Assembly (NCBI GenBank): GCA_002418595.1
Contig: DIEK01000087.1
Location: forward strand, 1-24,286
DNA length: 24,286 bases
Source: Candidatus Omnitrophica bacterium UBA5776
GTDB lineage: Bacteria; Omnitrophota; Gorgyraeia; Gygaellales; Profunditerraquicolaceae
Direction of reading: 5' to 3'
Part shown: one piece after another, positions 7,544-13,657 of the stretch
How positions within the stretch are numbered: position 1 is the stretch's first letter
Layout: every line of letters begins with the position of its first letter
Notes under the pieces: generated by a model
What the model saw: only the letters and a program-made list of their open reading frames with translations
The model's database searches: none
Told to the model about the DNA's origin: nothing
Translations under genes and position numbers: made by a program

Positions 7544-8587
7544 ATGCTGACCAAGGTATTCGGGTTTATCCTGGGGGCGGTATTGTTGTCGTCCGGCGCG
7601 GCTTTTGCCGCCGGGGAACGAGGTGAATTCATTTACCGCGGGGTGGTTTACGCCATGAAAGCCGATTTCCCTTCGGCATCCGCGGAATTCCGGCAGGCAT
7701 ACCAGCTCAACAGGTTCGATCCGGAGGCGGATTTTTACCTGCAGATAATTGAGGATATCCGGCAGGGGCTGGTGCCTTCCTCTACGGCTGTGAATATATT
7801 TAAGGGCGTGGATTATTTCCGCAAGAAATATCATAATCCGGCGTTGGAAGAACTGGACTCCGCCATAGAAGCCAGCCCCGGTTACATAAAAGCGTATCTT
7901 ATACGCTGTAATATTTTCCTCGATAAGGCGGATTACAGGTCCGCAGGGGCCGACGGGGAAAAGATGGTAGGGATGGATTCTTCTTACGCCCCGGGATACA
8001 ACGCCAGGGGCAGGGTTCATCTCGAGACCGGGATGTACGAGAAGGCCCTGCGGGATTTCGGCAGCGCAATAGAGCTGGATGAGGATTACAGCGAGGCTTA
8101 CGATAACCGGGGTAACGCTTATTTCAGACTCGGAGTCTTTGATTCCGCCCTGGCCGATTTCAACGAATCCCTGCGCATAGACCCTTTTTACGTGCAGGCG
8201 TACAACGACCGCGGCAATGTCTTTTTGCGTCTTAAACAGTACGCCAAGGCCATCGCGGATTATTCCAGGGCCATAGAGCTGGATCCCGCCTGCGTTAAGG
8301 CCTACAATAACCGGGGTGTCGTCTTCCGCCGGCAGGAGAAATATATGGACGCCCTTAACGATTTCAACATGGCTTTGAAGATAGATCCCGGATTCTTTGC
8401 CGCTTATTTCAACAAGGCGCTTGTGTTCGACAAGCTTTTTAAGGGCAGGGAAGCCGCGGCGGCGTATTCCGATTTCCTCGCCAGGGCGGGAAAGGACGTT
8501 CAACAGGAACAGAATATCGCGTACGCCAGGCGACGGCTGGCATTCTGGCGGGGGCAGGAGACCGGCAAGGATATCGTGAGCGAATGA
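7544..8587 (+). CDS. Secreted tetratricopeptide-repeat protein
   Basis: A 347-residue protein starting at ATG 7544, placed after GGAGGG and giving a clean signal peptide: K4, a hydrophobic core, and AAFA before Ala23-Gly. The frame is open further upstream, but a start there would bury this signal. After the signal come at least five clear 34-residue TPR units with the A-Y-x-N-R-G and A-L-x-D-F pattern, plus one or two divergent flanking units. TPR arrays mediate protein-protein contacts; this one would act in the periplasm or outside the cytoplasmic membrane. No catalytic domain is visible. The gene stands apart, with 267 bases upstream and a repeat element after the stop, so it is probably its own unit. 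The partner is unknown. Confidence 0.85.
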   Translation: MLTKVFGFILGAVLLSSGAAFAAGERGEFIYRGVVYAMKADFPSASAEFRQAYQLNRFDPEADFYLQIIEDIRQGLVPSSTAVNIFKGVDYFRKKYHNPALEELDSAIEASPGYIKAYLIRCNIFLDKADYRSAGADGEKMVGMDSSYAPGYNARGRVHLETGMYEKALRDFGSAIELDEDYSEAYDNRGNAYFRLGVFDSALADFNESLRIDPFYVQAYNDRGNVFLRLKQYAKAIADYSRAIELDPACVKAYNNRGVVFRRQEKYMDALNDFNMALKIDPGFFAAYFNKALVFDKLFKGREAAAAYSDFLARAGKDVQQEQNIAYARRRLAFWRGQETGKDIVSE

Positions 8588-8602
8588 TGCCGGGGAGTTT
8601 TA

Positions 8603-8640
8603 CTAAAACCGCGGAAATTCCCGGTTTTCAAGTCTAAAGG
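8603..8640 (+). repeat. Short copy (C) of the intergenic repeat family
   Basis: It begins 16 bases after the TPR stop and shares the CCGCGGAAAT and CCGGTTTTCAAG stretches with the longer copies at 16464 and 17377, then ends in the ribosome site of the flavodiiron gene. AAAACCG (8605-8611) pairs with CGGTTTT (8622-8628), a stem that could act as a terminator for the TPR gene. The second half of the long copies is absent. Confidence 0.5.
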
Positions 8641-8648
8641 AGGAGCCG

Positions 8649-9845
8649 GTGCTTTGTGAAATAAGCAAAGGTGTATTCTGGGTCGGTGCCGTGGACTGGA
8701 ACATCAGGAATTTTCACGGTCACACTTTCAATACTTTCTCGGGAACGACGTATAATGCTTACCTTATAATAGATGACAAGATCACTCTGATAGATACCGT
8801 ATTCGGGCCTTTCTCACGGGATTTGCTGGAGAATATCTCCGCGATCGTGCCTCCGGAGAAGATAGATTATGTGGTGGCGAACCACGTGGAAACCGACCAT
8901 TCGGGAGCCTTGCCGGAAGTGATGCGCGCGGCCCCGCGGGCAAAGCTGTTAGGTACGGCAAAATGCCGCGAGGGTCTATCGAGGCATTATTACGCGGATT
9001 GGCCTTTTCAGACCGTAAAGACCGGCGACAGACTTGTCCTGGGGAAGAGATCGCTCATTTTTATTGAAGCTCCCATGCTGCATTGGCCGGACAGTATGTT
9101 CACTTATCTGGACGGAAAGGAAATATTGTTTTCCAACGACGCTTTTGGGCAGCACCTCGCCCACTGCAGAAGGTTCGCCGACGAGGCCGAGCAGGGGATG
9201 CTTATGCGCGAGGCGGCCAAATACTACGCCAATATCCTCTGGCCTTTAAGCCGGCTTGTATCCGGAAAGATCGCGGAACTGCGGAACAGCGGCCTGCCGG
9301 TCTCCATGATCGCTCCCAGCCACGGTATGATATGGCGTAACGACCCCGGCGCGATAATCGAGAGCTACTCCCGCTGGGCGCTGAATTCTTCAGTCCCCAG
9401 GGCCGTGGTCGTCTATGAAAGCATGTGGGGAGGCACTGAAAAGATGGCGGGCGCGATTTACTCCGGGTTGTTGGAAACAGGGGCCGAGGCCGAGGTGTTC
9501 GACATAAACCGGGCCGACCGCACGGAGATAATAGGCAGGATGCTTGAGGCCGGCGGATATCTTTTTGGTTCATCCACCCATGACAACGGCATGCTGCCGA
9601 ATCTCGCCGGATTCCTTCATTTGCTCAAAGGATTAAAACCGCAGAACCGTCTTAGCGCGGTTTTCGGTTCTTTCGGCTGGGCCGGCGGGGCGGTGAATGA
9701 GATGGAAGCGTTGTTGTCCGGCGCCGGCATACCGCCGGCTTGCCGCGGGCTCTCCGTTCAATATAGCCCTTCTCCGGCTGATTTAGAGGCCTGCCGCGAA
9801 TTCGGCCGTGATTTCGGACGCAGACTTGTCGCAGCGCACAAGTGA
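8649..9845 (+). CDS. fprA: A-type flavoprotein (flavodiiron protein, O2/NO reductase)
   Basis: A 398-residue flavodiiron protein. The N-terminal metallo-beta-lactamase domain carries the diiron ligands H79-x-E81-x-D83-H84, then H145, D164 and H225; the C-terminal flavodoxin domain begins near residue 253 (VVVYESMWGGTEKMA) and binds FMN. These enzymes reduce O2 to water or NO to N2O with electrons from rubredoxin, which is the next gene. There is no fused rubredoxin or reductase domain, so it is the class A minimal form. The GTG start follows AAAGGAGG at good spacing. Together with SOR and the glutaredoxin/AhpF-like pair it forms the oxygen-protection part of the window. Choice between O2 and NO as the main substrate cannot be made from sequence. 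Confidence 0.94.
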   Translation: MLCEISKGVFWVGAVDWNIRNFHGHTFNTFSGTTYNAYLIIDDKITLIDTVFGPFSRDLLENISAIVPPEKIDYVVANHVETDHSGALPEVMRAAPRAKLLGTAKCREGLSRHYYADWPFQTVKTGDRLVLGKRSLIFIEAPMLHWPDSMFTYLDGKEILFSNDAFGQHLAHCRRFADEAEQGMLMREAAKYYANILWPLSRLVSGKIAELRNSGLPVSMIAPSHGMIWRNDPGAIIESYSRWALNSSVPRAVVVYESMWGGTEKMAGAIYSGLLETGAEAEVFDINRADRTEIIGRMLEAGGYLFGSSTHDNGMLPNLAGFLHLLKGLKPQNRLSAVFGSFGWAGGAVNEMEALLSGAGIPPACRGLSVQYSPSPADLEACREFGRDFGRRLVAAHK

Positions 9846-9984
9846 ATAAAATCACGAGCCGAAGCCGGACCGCCGCCCTTGGCGCGCGGATAATATAAAC
9901 ACCGCTTGGTTTTAAAATCATGAGCAAACCGCGGCCTTCAGGCCGCAAAAGCGCCTAATTATTTGCAGCGCGAAGGAGGTTATT
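9846..9984 (+). other. Intergenic region with a possible divergent repeat copy (D)
   Basis: This 139-base gap holds a perfect hairpin, GCGGCCT (9931-9937) with AGGCCGC (9940-9946). From 9924 the context CAAACCGC, hairpin, GCAAAAGCG resembles the start of the repeat family but is much shorter. It is followed by A rather than T residues. An AT-rich TAATATAAA stretch at 9891-9899 could be a -10 region, but no fitting -35 is visible. Confidence 0.3.
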
Positions 9985-10143
9985 ATGCAAAAATACCGTT
10001 GCACAGTCTGTGGTTATATATATGATCCCCAGCAGGGGGATTCTTCAGCCGGGATCGCTCCAGGGACGGCGTTCGAGGCTCTGCCGGATACCTGGGTTTG
10101 CCCCGAATGCGGCGTCGGGAAAGATATGTTCGAGAAAATTTAG
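9985..10143 (+). CDS. rub: Rubredoxin
   Basis: A 52-residue rubredoxin, complete and of normal length. The iron is held by two knuckles, C6-T-V-C9-G-Y and C39-P-E-C42-G, with the aromatic residues Y4, Y11, Y13 and W37 and the [10 protein letters not shown] ending typical of the family. A strong AAGGAGGT ribosome site precedes ATG 9985. It is a one-electron carrier in the cytoplasm; its position directly after the flavodiiron protein and within reach of superoxide reductase makes both likely acceptors. The donor could be the flavin reductase at 6154. The next gene starts eight bases after its stop. High confidence. Confidence 0.96.
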   Translation: MQKYRCTVCGYIYDPQQGDSSAGIAPGTAFEALPDTWVCPECGVGKDMFEKI

Positions 10144-10150
10144 CCCGCTT

Positions 10151-10615
10151 ATGATTATCCCGGAGGAAGTTTCCTCTTTTTTGCTCGCGCAGAGTTTTGT
10201 CGTAGCCTGTTCCATAGACGCGGACGGTTATCCGCATGCCTCCTGTAAAGGCGTGGTGGATATAATCGCTCCCGCGGGGGAGATATACCTGCTGGATCTT
10301 TATAAGAAACGCACTTACGGCAATATACTGCGCAACGGCAGGTTCAGCGTAACTGCCGTCGAGGAACACGGATTCAAGGGGTATTGCCTTAAAGGGGAGG
10401 CGGAGATAATCCTGAAAGAACGGTTGCCGGCAGAGGTCTTAAGGTTATGGGAGAAAAGAATAACCGCCAGGCTGGCGCAAAGATTGATAACCAACCTCGG
10501 CGGCCGCAAAGGTCATCCTTTTCATCCCGAAGCCCTGCTTCCGGCACCCGAATATATGATCAAGCTGAACGTCGCAAGTATCATGGATTTGACCCCGGCC
10601 GTTCTTAAGACTTGA
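10151..10615 (+). CDS. Pyridoxamine 5'-phosphate oxidase-like flavin-binding protein
   Basis: A 154-residue protein of the PNPOx-like FMN-binding split-barrel fold. The opening (FLLAQSFVVACSIDADGYPHASCKGVVDI) is the usual first two strands, followed by the YLLDLYKKRTYGNILRNGRFSVTAVE stretch that forms the flavin and substrate cleft. ATG 10151 lies eight bases after the rubredoxin stop; the frame is open further upstream, but a longer start would overlap rubredoxin entirely. The ribosome site is weak, so translational coupling is likely. Linkage to rubredoxin and the flavodiiron protein suggests a redox role, possibly as a flavin reductase or flavin-binding partner, but small members of this fold are functionally diverse and the substrate cannot be named. 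Confidence 0.75.
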   Translation: MIIPEEVSSFLLAQSFVVACSIDADGYPHASCKGVVDIIAPAGEIYLLDLYKKRTYGNILRNGRFSVTAVEEHGFKGYCLKGEAEIILKERLPAEVLRLWEKRITARLAQRLITNLGGRKGHPFHPEALLPAPEYMIKLNVASIMDLTPAVLKT

Positions 10616-10652
10616 CCGGCGAGGCCGCCCGGTTCCGGCAAAGGAGGCGTGT

Positions 10653-10889
10653 ATGAAGAACGTAAAGGTTTACAGCACTCCCACATGTCCTTACTGTATC
10701 CGTCTGAAACAGTTCCTTAATGAAAGCAACGTTGTCTTCGAGGATATCGACGTTTCCGTGAACCGCGCTGCGGCGGATGAGATCGTTGACAGGACCGGCC
10801 AGATGGGCGTGCCGGTCATTGACATCGAAGGAGAGCTTATCGTGGGATTCGACCGCGAGCGCGTCAAACAGGCGCTGGGGCTGGTTTAA
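10653..10889 (+). CDS. Glutaredoxin-like protein (NrdH/Cp9 type)
   Basis: A 78-residue single-domain thiol protein with the redox motif C12-P-Y-C15 in VYSTPTCPYCIRLKQFL, the TGQMGVPVI cis-proline loop and a GFDRERVKQAL ending. That pattern is typical of small glutaredoxin-like proteins reduced by a flavoprotein rather than by glutathione. AAAGGAGG precedes the ATG. Twenty bases downstream lies a reductase resembling the C-terminal part of AhpF. The pair resembles the Cp9/Cp34 system described in Clostridium pasteurianum, where an NADH-dependent reductase drives a glutaredoxin homologue that reduces a peroxiredoxin. No ahpC is in this window, so the final acceptor must be elsewhere. Confidence 0.88.
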   Translation: MKNVKVYSTPTCPYCIRLKQFLNESNVVFEDIDVSVNRAAADEIVDRTGQMGVPVIDIEGELIVGFDRERVKQALGLV

Positions 10890-10909
10890 ACGGACGGGGG
10901 AGACGCGGG

Positions 10910-11815
10910 ATGAAACAGGCGGATCTTTTGATAATAGGAGGAGGGCCGGCGGGAGTCACGGCCGCCATCTATGCCGCCAGGAAGGGGCTGGATTTCATGA
11001 TGATCAGCCGCGATATCGGCGGACAGGCGGCCTGGAGCGGACGCATCGAGAATTACACCGGATGTCAGGTGGTTAGCGGTCCGGAGTTGACCGCAAGATT
11101 CGAAGAGCATCTGAAGAAATTCAGCATCAGGCTGGTGCAGCCTGAGACCGCTTTGTCCCTTACGCGGGACAGCGGGCGGTTCAGGGTCTCCGGAGAAAAA
11201 GATGCATATAGCGCCTCGGCGGTGATTGTTGCGACGGGGAAGCGTTCGCGCCTGCTGGGAGTTAAGGGAGAAAAGGAATTCCTCGGCAGGGGGCTTACCT
11301 ATTGCGCGGTCTGCGACGGGCCTCTGTTCGCCGGCCGGGACGTCGCGGTCATCGGCGGGGGCAACTCGGCGCTCGACGCGGCTCTACAGATGTCGCGCAT
11401 AGCCTCCAGGGTATACGTGCTGGAATCTTCCGGGGACTTCACGGCCGACAAGATCCTGGTAAACAGGCTTTCGGCCGCCGGCAACGTGGAGATTTATAAG
11501 AATGCCTCGGTAATGGAGGTCAGAGGCGGCCGTTTTGTGGAAGGCATACGGTTTTCGGCACAAGGAAAAGAGTCGATACTGCCGGTCCGCGGGGTTTTCG
11601 TGGAGATAGGGCTTGCCCCCAATTCCGAATTCGCCGCCATCGCCTCCAGAAACGAAAAAGGGGAGATCAAGGTTGATTGTTCCAACGGAACCGGCGTCCC
11701 CGGATTGTTCGCCGCCGGCGACGTTACCGATGTCCCGGAAAAACAGATCGTTATTGCCGCCGGCGACGGGGCAAAAGCCGCGCTTTCCGCCGCCAGATAT
11801 CTGCTTTCTTTGTAA
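10910..11815 (+). CDS. trxB: Thioredoxin reductase family flavoprotein, AhpF C-terminal-like (Cp34 type)
   Basis: A 301-residue low-molecular-weight thioredoxin reductase homologue. FAD motifs are GGGPAG at 10-15 and GLFAAGDV at 265-272; the redox disulfide is C132-A-V-C135; the nucleotide fold has GGGNSA at 149-154. The HRRxxxR segment that binds the NADPH 2'-phosphate in true thioredoxin reductases is replaced by LESSGDFTADK at 171-181, close to AhpF (LEFAPEMKAD), and the end (KQIVIAAGDGAKA) is also AhpF-like. Preference for NADH is therefore inferred. The AhpF N-terminal double thioredoxin domain is missing; the glutaredoxin-like gene upstream could replace it. ATG 10910 follows GGGGGAG. 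Confidence 0.88.
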   Translation: MKQADLLIIGGGPAGVTAAIYAARKGLDFMMISRDIGGQAAWSGRIENYTGCQVVSGPELTARFEEHLKKFSIRLVQPETALSLTRDSGRFRVSGEKDAYSASAVIVATGKRSRLLGVKGEKEFLGRGLTYCAVCDGPLFAGRDVAVIGGGNSALDAALQMSRIASRVYVLESSGDFTADKILVNRLSAAGNVEIYKNASVMEVRGGRFVEGIRFSAQGKESILPVRGVFVEIGLAPNSEFAAIASRNEKGEIKVDCSNGTGVPGLFAAGDVTDVPEKQIVIAAGDGAKAALSAARYLLSL

Positions 11816-11845
11816 GTTCCGTTCAGGGTAATGCCTTAAACAGGG

Positions 11846-11874
11846 TTGACAAAAAGGCATTATTTTGGTATACT
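11846..11874 (+). promoter_or_regulatory. Sigma70-type promoter of the Rrf2-cysK operon
   Basis: TTGACA (11846-11851) and TATACT (11869-11874) are separated by exactly 17 bases, the best promoter in the window. Transcription is predicted to start near 11881, at the edge of the palindrome below. No other promoter is visible before cysK, so both genes are probably transcribed from here. Confidence 0.85.
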
Positions 11875-11881
11875 CTACTAT

Positions 11882-11897
11882 TATAATCAGGATTATA
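11882..11897 (+). promoter_or_regulatory. Palindromic operator overlapping the start site and ribosome site of the Rrf2 gene
   Basis: TATAATC-AG-GATTATA is a perfect inverted repeat with seven-base arms, covering about +2 to +17 of the predicted transcript. Its centre contains AGGA, the only ribosome site for the ATG at 11901. A bound regulator, most simply the Rrf2 protein itself, would block initiation of transcription. This is a direct sequence observation; autoregulation is inferred. Confidence 0.65.
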
Positions 11898-11900
11898 GCC

Positions 11901-12350
11901 ATGAGAATAACATATAAAGGCGATTATGCGCTTAAAGCCATACTTGACCTGGCGATCCACTATCATGACAAGCCGGCTCCGGTGAGTATCCAGCACATGG
12001 CCGGCCGGTTGGATATCCCCATCAAGTTCCTCGAGCAAGTGCTGCTGGAATTGAAGAAAGGCGGTTTTGTCGAGAGCCGCCGGGGCAAAGTAGGAGGTTA
12101 TCTCCTATCAAGGCCGCCTTCGGAGATATCCCTGGGGCATGTTGTGCGTTTCATCGCTTCTCCGGTTGAGCCGATCGCCTGCGTGGAGGACGGATATAAA
12201 GGGTGCCGGGATATATATAAGTGCGTTTTCAGGGAGGTCTGGCAGAGGGTCTCCGAAGCCACTATGCGGATTGTCGACGGCGTCACTTTTTCCGACCTGC
12301 TGGAGAATCTTAACCGTAAAGATAAAGAACAGATGGTCTATCAGATATAA
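11901..12350 (+). CDS. Rrf2-family transcriptional regulator (CymR/IscR-like)
   Basis: A 149-residue winged-helix regulator starting with the family signature MRITYKGDYALKAILDLA; ATG 11901 is chosen over an upstream in-frame GTG because it fits that signature and follows AGGA. The recognition region IKFLEQVLLELKKGGFVESRRGKVGGYLLSRP is intact. Three cysteines, C94, C102 and C108, lie where IscR carries its cluster ligands (C92, C98, C104), although the first gap is wider. The protein might therefore bind an Fe-S cluster. It is followed nine bases later by cysteine synthase, the arrangement expected of a cysteine or sulfide-responsive CymR-like regulator. A promoter and palindromic operator precede it. 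Whether the effector is a cluster, CysK or a thiol is not decidable here. Confidence 0.9.
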   Translation: MRITYKGDYALKAILDLAIHYHDKPAPVSIQHMAGRLDIPIKFLEQVLLELKKGGFVESRRGKVGGYLLSRPPSEISLGHVVRFIASPVEPIACVEDGYKGCRDIYKCVFREVWQRVSEATMRIVDGVTFSDLLENLNRKDKEQMVYQI

Positions 12351-12359
12351 AATACGCCG

Positions 12360-13259
12360 ATGTTAACTAAAAATGTTTCTGCCCTGATCGGGAATACTCC
12401 CCTGGTAAAATTGAATTCGCTGCCCGAGCGGCGCGGCGCGAACGTCTTCGCAAAGATTGAAGGGCTAAACCCCGGAGGCAGCATCAAAGACCGCATTTGC
12501 CTCCATATTGTCAATGAAGCGGAGCGCAACGGGCAGTTGAAACCGGGCTATACCATAATCGAGCCCACCAGCGGTAATACCGGGATAGGTCTCGCCATGC
12601 TTTCCGCCTTGCGGGGCTACAGATGCATTATAGTCATGCCGGAAAATATGAGCCGTCAGCGCTGCGAAATACTGGGCAGTTACGGGGCGGAAGTCGTGCT
12701 CACGCCCGTTGCCGGCGGCATGCGCGCCGCGATCGATAAAGCCGGTGAAATAGGCCGTTCCGTGAAGAAAAGTTATTCCATCAGGCAGTTCAGCAACCCG
12801 GCCAATCCCGAAGCCCACCGCAGGACAACGGCAACGGAGATATTGCGCGATACCCCGGGAAGGATCGACGCCTTTGTTTGCGGTGTCGGCACAGGCGGGA
12901 CGTTGACTGGCGTCGGCGCGGCGTTAAAGGCGAAGGACCCCCGCGTGAAGATTATCGCGGTCGAACCCGCGGCCAGCCCGGTTCTTTCCGGAGGTAAAGC
13001 CGGGGCGCATAAGATACAAGGTATAGGCGCGGGGTTCATTCCTCCTGTGCTGGATGTCTCTTTGATAGACGAGGTAATTACTGTCACCGATGAGGCCGCT
13101 TTGTCCTGCCGTCTTGAATTGTCCGCGCGCGAAGGCATCTTCGCCGGTATTTCCGCGGGGGCCGCGGTATGGGCCGCGTTGAGGGCGGCGGAGAAGCTCG
13201 GCAGAGGGAAGACGGTAGTTACGGTACTTCCGGATACGGGGGAGAGATATTTGTCCTGA
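12360..13259 (+). CDS. cysK: Cysteine synthase (O-acetylserine sulfhydrylase)
   Basis: A 299-residue PLP enzyme of the CysK family making cysteine from O-acetylserine and sulfide. The Schiff-base lysine is K43 in GGSIKDR; PTSGNTGIGLA forms the substrate-binding loop, GVGTGGTLTG binds the PLP phosphate, and the C-terminus LPDTGERYLS is typical. Length is close to the roughly 310 residues of the family and no extra heme or CBS domain is present, so it is not a cystathionine beta-synthase. No good ribosome site precedes ATG 12360, which lies nine bases after the regulator's stop, so translation is probably coupled. In Gram-positive bacteria CysK can bind CymR and modulate it; a similar pairing with the upstream Rrf2 protein is possible. 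Confidence 0.92.
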   Translation: MLTKNVSALIGNTPLVKLNSLPERRGANVFAKIEGLNPGGSIKDRICLHIVNEAERNGQLKPGYTIIEPTSGNTGIGLAMLSALRGYRCIIVMPENMSRQRCEILGSYGAEVVLTPVAGGMRAAIDKAGEIGRSVKKSYSIRQFSNPANPEAHRRTTATEILRDTPGRIDAFVCGVGTGGTLTGVGAALKAKDPRVKIIAVEPAASPVLSGGKAGAHKIQGIGAGFIPPVLDVSLIDEVITVTDEAALSCRLELSAREGIFAGISAGAAVWAALRAAEKLGRGKTVVTVLPDTGERYLS

Positions 13260-13415
13260 CGCGTCTTCGCGGACCGGGTAAGGCCGTTTAAAACAGGATC
13301 ACACATCAGCGGAGTACGGCAAACGGGATGGCTGATTCCAGTTAGGTTCTTTTATTATAGAAACAAGACTGTTTTATAACAGTGCTTGACAAAGCACTAT
13401 TCATGGGAGGATTAG
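13260..13415 (+). promoter_or_regulatory. Regulatory leader of the nifU-hcyB operon with overlapping palindromes
   Basis: This 156-base gap holds two perfect inverted repeats sharing three bases: ACTGTT-ttat-AACAGT (13368-13383) and AGTGCTT-gaca-AAGCACT (13381-13398). The second ends seven bases before GGGAGG, the ribosome site of the next gene. The two stems cannot form together in RNA. TATAAC within the first could be a -10 hexamer, though no good -35 is seen. A longer-range ATCAGC/GCTGAT pair (13305-13310 and 13331-13336) lies upstream and might end cysK transcription. Confidence 0.5.
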
Positions 13416-13637
13416 ATGAGAGAAAAGGTTGAGGCAGTGCTGGAGAAGATCAAGCCGATGCTGGCGGCAGACGGCGGGAGCGTGGAGCTGGTGGATGTCG
13501 GCGAAGATGGAGTGGTGAAAGTGAGACTCACCGGCAGCTGCGGATGCTGCGCTATGAGCCAGTTTACGCTAAAAATGGGCATAGAGCGCATCCTGAAACA
13601 GGAAGTGCCGGAAGTAAAAGAGGTGGTCTCGGTCTGA
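13416..13637 (+). CDS. NifU C-terminal domain protein (Nfu-type Fe-S carrier)
   Basis: A 73-residue protein made only of the NifU C-terminal (Nfu) domain: REKVEAVLEKIKPMLAADGGSVELV, then C42-G-C-C45-AMSQFTLKMGIE. The CxxC pair (C42, C45) binds a cluster at a dimer interface in known Nfu proteins; C44 makes an extra cysteine. It would accept Fe-S clusters from the SufB-like scaffold and deliver them to targets. GGGAGG precedes ATG 13416. It leads an operon with the DUF39 protein (20 bases between genes) and a NIL-domain ferredoxin with two [4Fe-4S] sites, which is an evident possible client. Confidence 0.92.
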   Translation: MREKVEAVLEKIKPMLAADGGSVELVDVGEDGVVKVRLTGSCGCCAMSQFTLKMGIERILKQEVPEVKEVVSV

Positions 13638-13657
13638 ACGGGCCAAAGCGAGGGGAA

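Noticed and set aside
7325..8503. Long minus-strand frame (392 codons) opposite the TPR gene
   Set aside because: It mirrors the TPR coding sequence, has no homology I recognise and no ribosome site; a codon-bias shadow of the repeats.
9931..9950. GCGGCCT/AGGCCGC hairpin as an intrinsic terminator after the flavodiiron gene
   Set aside because: It is followed by AAAAGC instead of a T-run on the + strand, and no minus-strand gene ends here.
13386..13414. TTGACA before the nfu gene as a -35 element
   Set aside because: The matching -10 position would fall on the ribosome site and has a poor hexamer; the TTGACA is better explained as part of the palindrome.
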